Below are positions 6,752 through 8,765 of a stretch of DNA of 8,765 nucleotides, one piece after another (position 1 is the first letter of the stretch; every line of letters starts with the position of its first letter). The notes under the pieces were generated by a model. That model was not told the DNA's origin and made no database searches. It was given only the letters and a program-made list of their open reading frames with translations. A program made the position numbers and the translations under genes. The stretch lies in contig JAUUNJ010000089.1 in the NCBI GenBank assembly GCA_030844625.1, forward strand, positions 1 to 8,765. The letters are read 5' to 3'. The stretch is from Roseburia sp. GTDB taxonomy: Bacteria; Bacillota; Clostridia; Lachnospirales; Lachnospiraceae.

Positions 6752-8018
6752 CGGCATCATCCCCCTTTACACCACTTTTAATACTAAGCAATGAGTTAAT
6801 CAATTCAGGATCAGGCAAAGCTCCAAGCGCACCTTTCCGATATTTTTCCATAACATCTGTCGTATCTCGTACGCCCTGCTGTGCTGTAAAATCTGCAAGT
6901 GAATATACATACACACCTTCTTCATCCTTATGAACAAACCAAATCTGCTCCTTTCGAAACATTCTCTTGCAATCCATAAGATTTATATCATGTACTGTAA
7001 ATATCATCTGTGCACTTGTATTTAATTCATTATTAAACATCGCAACAATCGCCCTGGTAAGCTTAAAATGAATACTGCTATCCAACTCATCCACGACTAA
7101 AATTCTGCCTTGTTCAAGTGCTTCAATTACATAGCTGGCAATAGCTGCAATCTTCTTTGTTCCTGTGGAGTCAAACATCATACTTGGAACATGGACTCCC
7201 TTATAAGTAGAAACCAATCTGATTTGATCCATAATGTTCTCTGGAATATCAAGCACTTTCTCATCTGGCTTTTCGTCACCTTCACCAGTTTTCAGCTGTA
7301 TCTTATCCATATCCACATATTCAAAATTATCCATATATAAGTCAGCATTTTTTATGAACTCAACAACCTTTTGCTGTAACTGATTCTTATTCTTCATAAG
7401 TTCAATCGTGTGCTGCATAGGTATGTTATTCATATTGATGATATCAATTTTTTCTGCAAATCCGACAAGAATCTGCTTCATCTCATTGATATGTTCGAAT
7501 TTACTTGTATCTACCACATAGCATAGCAAATTATTTTTCGATACAACTGAAATCATATTCTGAACAGATTCATCAATACACTCATATATTTCACTAACAG
7601 TATCTTTTTTTAACCAACAAACTTCCTTTTCGTTGTTGTACTGATCTTTAAATATCTCCGAAAATGACTCATATATATATTCTTCTTTTTCTGCATCATA
7701 CTTAAAATCATAAGAAAACTTTCTTCCAGATGCCATAAATGTAACACCTAACTCGCATACATCACTATCAGTAAATATATTTGGCATCAGTCCATTCTTC
7801 TTATTTAAAAGTACATTTCTTATTGCCCTAATGCACTTGATTAGACATGTTTTACCAGCATTGTTTGGTCCATATATTCCTACCGTTTTAAGGACATTAA
7901 AATTATTCTCTTTGTGAACATTTGCTCCAAATTTTTTATTTCGCATATCTGCTTTCATCGAAAATGTAATGTCATCCTCAAATGCATAACAGTTTTTTGC
8001 TCTTATCTCTATAATCAT
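6741..8018 (-). CDS. AAA15/RloA-like ATPase, putative phage-defence sensor
   Basis: A 425-residue ABC-type ATPase of the AAA15/AAA21 (RloA, AbiLi) group. In order: an N-terminal strand (IIEIRAKNCYAFEDDITFSM) typical of these proteins; Walker A GPNNAGKT (50-57); a long middle insertion (about 90-260) with predicted helices; signature DSTGTKKIA (283-291), the family's ES-GTK-type motif; Walker B ILVVDELD (306-313) with D310 and E311; and H-loop TVHD (H343). Near the C-terminus KYRKGALGALP (392-402) matches the conserved Y-x-G-R-[FY]-G-A-[IL]-P ending of the family. In RloAB, AbiL and PARIS such an ATPase holds or triggers a TOPRIM effector upon sensing phage. The gene is first in the operon: GGAGGA 8 nt before ATG 8018, a promoter at 8060-8087, and a stop overlapping the TOPRIM gene. 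All ATPase motifs look intact. No membrane segment is seen, so it should act in the cytoplasm. Confidence 0.88.
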   Translation of the reverse strand: MIIEIRAKNCYAFEDDITFSMKADMRNKKFGANVHKENNFNVLKTVGIYGPNNAGKTCLIKCIRAIRNVLLNKKNGLMPNIFTDSDVCELGVTFMASGRKFSYDFKYDAEKEEYIYESFSEIFKDQYNNEKEVCWLKKDTVSEIYECIDESVQNMISVVSKNNLLCYVVDTSKFEHINEMKQILVGFAEKIDIINMNNIPMQHTIELMKNKNQLQQKVVEFIKNADLYMDNFEYVDMDKIQLKTGEGDEKPDEKVLDIPENIMDQIRLVSTYKGVHVPSMMFDSTGTKKIAAIASYVIEALEQGRILVVDELDSSIHFKLTRAIVAMFNNELNTSAQMIFTVHDINLMDCKRMFRKEQIWFVHKDEEGVYVYSLADFTAQQGVRDTTDVMEKYRKGALGALPDPELINSLLSIKSGVKGDDADAK

Positions 8019-8059
8019 GGCTCATTCCTCCAAGTCACTTTTCTTCTTTACTTATCATT

Positions 8060-8087
8060 ATTATATCATTAATTATTTTTTATGCAA
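8060..8087 (-). promoter_or_regulatory. Promoter of the three-gene defence operon
   Basis: Read on the minus strand: TTGCAT (8087-8082), a 16-bp spacer, then a perfect TATAAT (8065-8060), placing the transcript start near 8053 and giving a leader of about 35 nt. It is the only good promoter between the ATPase start (8018) and the terminators to the right, and none is seen before the third gene. No obvious operator palindrome overlaps it. Confidence 0.65.
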
Positions 8088-8138
8088 CTTTTTTTTCACA
8101 AAAAATATAATTTAGAGATTAATTAAACTTAACATAGC

Positions 8139-8163
8139 AAAAAGGACAGCCTCCCAGCAGCCC
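8139..8163 (-). terminator. Minus-strand terminator upstream of the operon promoter
   Basis: On the minus strand GGGCTGC (8163-8157) and GCTGTCC (8150-8144) pair over 6 of 7 positions, counting one G-U pair and with one mismatch. The loop is six bases and TTTTT (8143-8139) follows. It would stop transcripts from the right before they enter the defence operon. Confidence 0.45.
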
Positions 8164-8232
8164 TCTACATCACACATACTCTCAAAAAATCTAATTTTCA
8201 AAAAACTGCAAGCATTTTGCAAGCACAAAAAA

Positions 8233-8261
8233 CGGGAAGCCGCATAAATACTGGCTTCCCG
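8233..8261. terminator. Bidirectional intrinsic terminator
   Basis: CGGGAAGCC (8233-8241) and GGCTTCCCG (8253-8261) form a perfect 9-bp stem with an 11-base loop. T-runs follow on both strands: CTGTTTTT on the + strand, and TTTTTTGTGC on the minus strand. It begins 7 bp beyond the first copy of the duplicated gene end (stop codon 8270-8268), so it was probably the original terminator of that gene. Confidence 0.8.
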
Positions 8262-8266
8262 CTGTT

Positions 8267-8321
8267 TTTACTGTCCCTTCGCACACCCACTTTGCATTTT
8301 TTTAGCAAACTCACTTGTAAA
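8267..8321 (-). repeat. 55-bp direct repeat, copy 1 (duplicated gene 3' end)
   Basis: Identical over all 55 bases to 8711-8765, in the same orientation, 444 bp apart. Read on the minus strand it encodes FTSEFAKKMQSGCAKGQ and a TAA stop (8270-8268). Copy 1 has no gene attached: its frame runs back only to a TAG at 8357-8355. The left border is sharp (the next base differs). The right border cannot be judged beyond 8321, because copy 2 reaches the window edge. Confidence 0.85.
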
Positions 8322-8535
8322 AACTTCCCTTTCCGACCCTTCCGTGATACTGCACTATTTTTACTTTTTTCTTTCTGCCTTTTTCTCTCAGCGATGCATA
8401 CAACACCAGGTTCTTTTCAGGCATACTTTTGATAAGATTCTTTTGTAACTTTTCTCTCAGAGCGGCTGGAAACAGCTTATTTACTGCATTTTCTTCGGGT
8501 GTGGATTTCTTTAAGGTTTCTTTTTTTCTCTTCTT
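8311..8535 (-). pseudogene. K-rich open frame between the repeats, possible gene fragment
   Basis: Between a TGA at 8538-8536 and a TGA at 8313-8311 a frame stays open for 74 codons. It contains ENAVNKLFPAALREKLQ, then YASLREKGRKKKVKIVQY, ending GKGSFYK. The block LREK occurs twice. No start codon with a ribosome binding site is present at its beginning; the only ATG (in KSMPEKN) is internal. The stop falls inside repeat copy 1, in a different frame from the duplicated C-terminus. It reads more like protein than most chance frames, yet the strand is A-rich, so a random frame is possible. I recognise no family. Confidence 0.25.
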
Positions 8536-8547
8536 TCAGGACTGAAA

Positions 8548-8583
8548 AAGCCCTGCATCAGGATGGTCTCTGATGCAAGGCTT
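8548..8583. terminator. Bidirectional intrinsic terminator
   Basis: AAGCC-C-TGCATCA (8548-8560) pairs with TGATGCA-A-GGCTT (8571-8583): 12 of 13 pairs with one C/A mismatch and a 10-base loop. The + side continues CTAATTTTTTTCTC; on the minus strand the 3' arm runs into a T-run (TTTTTCAGTC). It probably serves the minus-strand gene ending at 8712. Between 8584 and 8710 I see only T-rich sequence and no gene. Confidence 0.75.
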
Positions 8584-8710
8584 CTAATTTTTTTCTCTAT
8601 GTTTTTATGTCTTTTTTTGATGTTTTTTCGGGTGCTCCGTATGGCTCGGATTTTCTGATTCTTACAAAGGGGATTATCAAAAAAGTGCCAAAGAGGAGTA
8701 CTAAAAAATA

Positions 8711-8765
8711 TTTACTGTCCCTTCGCACACCCACTTTGCATTTTTTTAGCAAACTCACTTGTAAA
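8711..8765 (-). repeat. 55-bp direct repeat, copy 2
   Basis: Perfect match to 8267-8321, running to the end of the window, so the true repeat may be longer. It overlaps the presumed real C-terminus of the gene to the right. Confidence 0.85.
8712..8765 (-). CDS. C-terminal end of a minus-strand gene outside the window
   Basis: Seventeen codons, FTSEFAKKMQSGCAKGQ, then TAA (8714-8712). The composition is typical of a bacterial C-terminus, and a terminator at 8583-8548 lies about 130 bp downstream. The protein cannot be identified from this piece. That the coding frame is this one is inferred: it is open across the whole repeat, and one of the two other minus frames meets the TGA seen in copy 1. 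Confidence 0.4.
   Translation of the reverse strand, partial: FTSEFAKKMQSGCAKGQ

Noticed and set aside
6745..7340. Plus-strand frames of 62 and 76 codons inside the ATPase gene
   Set aside because: Antisense to intact Walker, signature and H-loop motifs; low-complexity or non-protein-like content.
2973..8222. Similar 16-mers TGCAAGCGTTTCGCAA (2973-2988) and TGCAAGCATTTTGCAA (8207-8222) on either side of the defence operon, cre-like or att-like
   Set aside because: They agree at 14 of 16 bases but the flanks do not align. Several such pairs are expected by chance in an AT-rich window of this size, and both depart from the catabolite-repression cre consensus by an extra base.
8217..8432. Plus-strand 71-codon frame at the right edge
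   Set aside because: It runs through a terminator stem and the duplicated gene end, and its Phe/Leu/Ser-rich content is what T-rich antisense sequence gives.

Overview
The window looks like an accessory (mobile and defence) region of a low-GC Firmicute, most likely a gut Clostridia/Lachnospiraceae-type genome. This rests on strong AGGAGG-type ribosome binding sites, TTGACA/TATAAT-type promoters, AT-rich genes and IS256 and ISL3 family insertion sequences. There is no housekeeping marker, so the taxonomic call is soft.

Left part (1-2058): about 335 bases without a gene hold an AT-rich hairpin, an unusual tandem array of about 13-bp TGAGGGG units, and a strong intrinsic terminator. A ribosome binding site and the first 15 codons of an ISL3-family transposase follow. 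They are cut by an IS256-family element (about 385-1869) whose transposase carries an in-frame amber stop at codon 160. On the other side of the IS lies the 3' end of an unrelated, unrecognised gene. The two flanks are different genes and no target duplication is visible, so the IS probably sits on a deletion or rearrangement junction. A good promoter in the right end of the IS points outward into this remnant and into the next gene, a four-segment membrane protein (2074-2760) of unknown function. An inverted-repeat terminator (2814-2851) separates it from the convergent genes to the right.

Centre and right (3015-8087, minus strand): a three-gene operon under one promoter. The order is an AAA15/RloA-like ATPase (8018-6741), an RloB/AbiLii-like TOPRIM protein whose start overlaps the ATPase stop, and, after a 65-bp gap, a 1014-residue protein joining an N-terminal HD domain to an HSP90-type ATPase. 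The first two genes are the known layout of two-gene ATPase-TOPRIM phage defence systems (RloAB, AbiL and the broadly similar PARIS). The third gene is not a standard part of those systems and makes the locus the best candidate here for an undescribed composite defence system. That it is a defence system, and that the three proteins act together, is inferred from family membership and gene order only.

Right edge (8100-8765): no complete gene. Three hairpin terminators insulate the operon from the gene to the right. A perfect direct repeat of at least 55 bp, 444 bp apart, carries the C-terminal codons of a minus-strand gene that enters from outside the window. This looks like a duplicated gene 3' end, as seen at attachment sites or local duplications. 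An open K-rich frame of unknown meaning lies between the copies.
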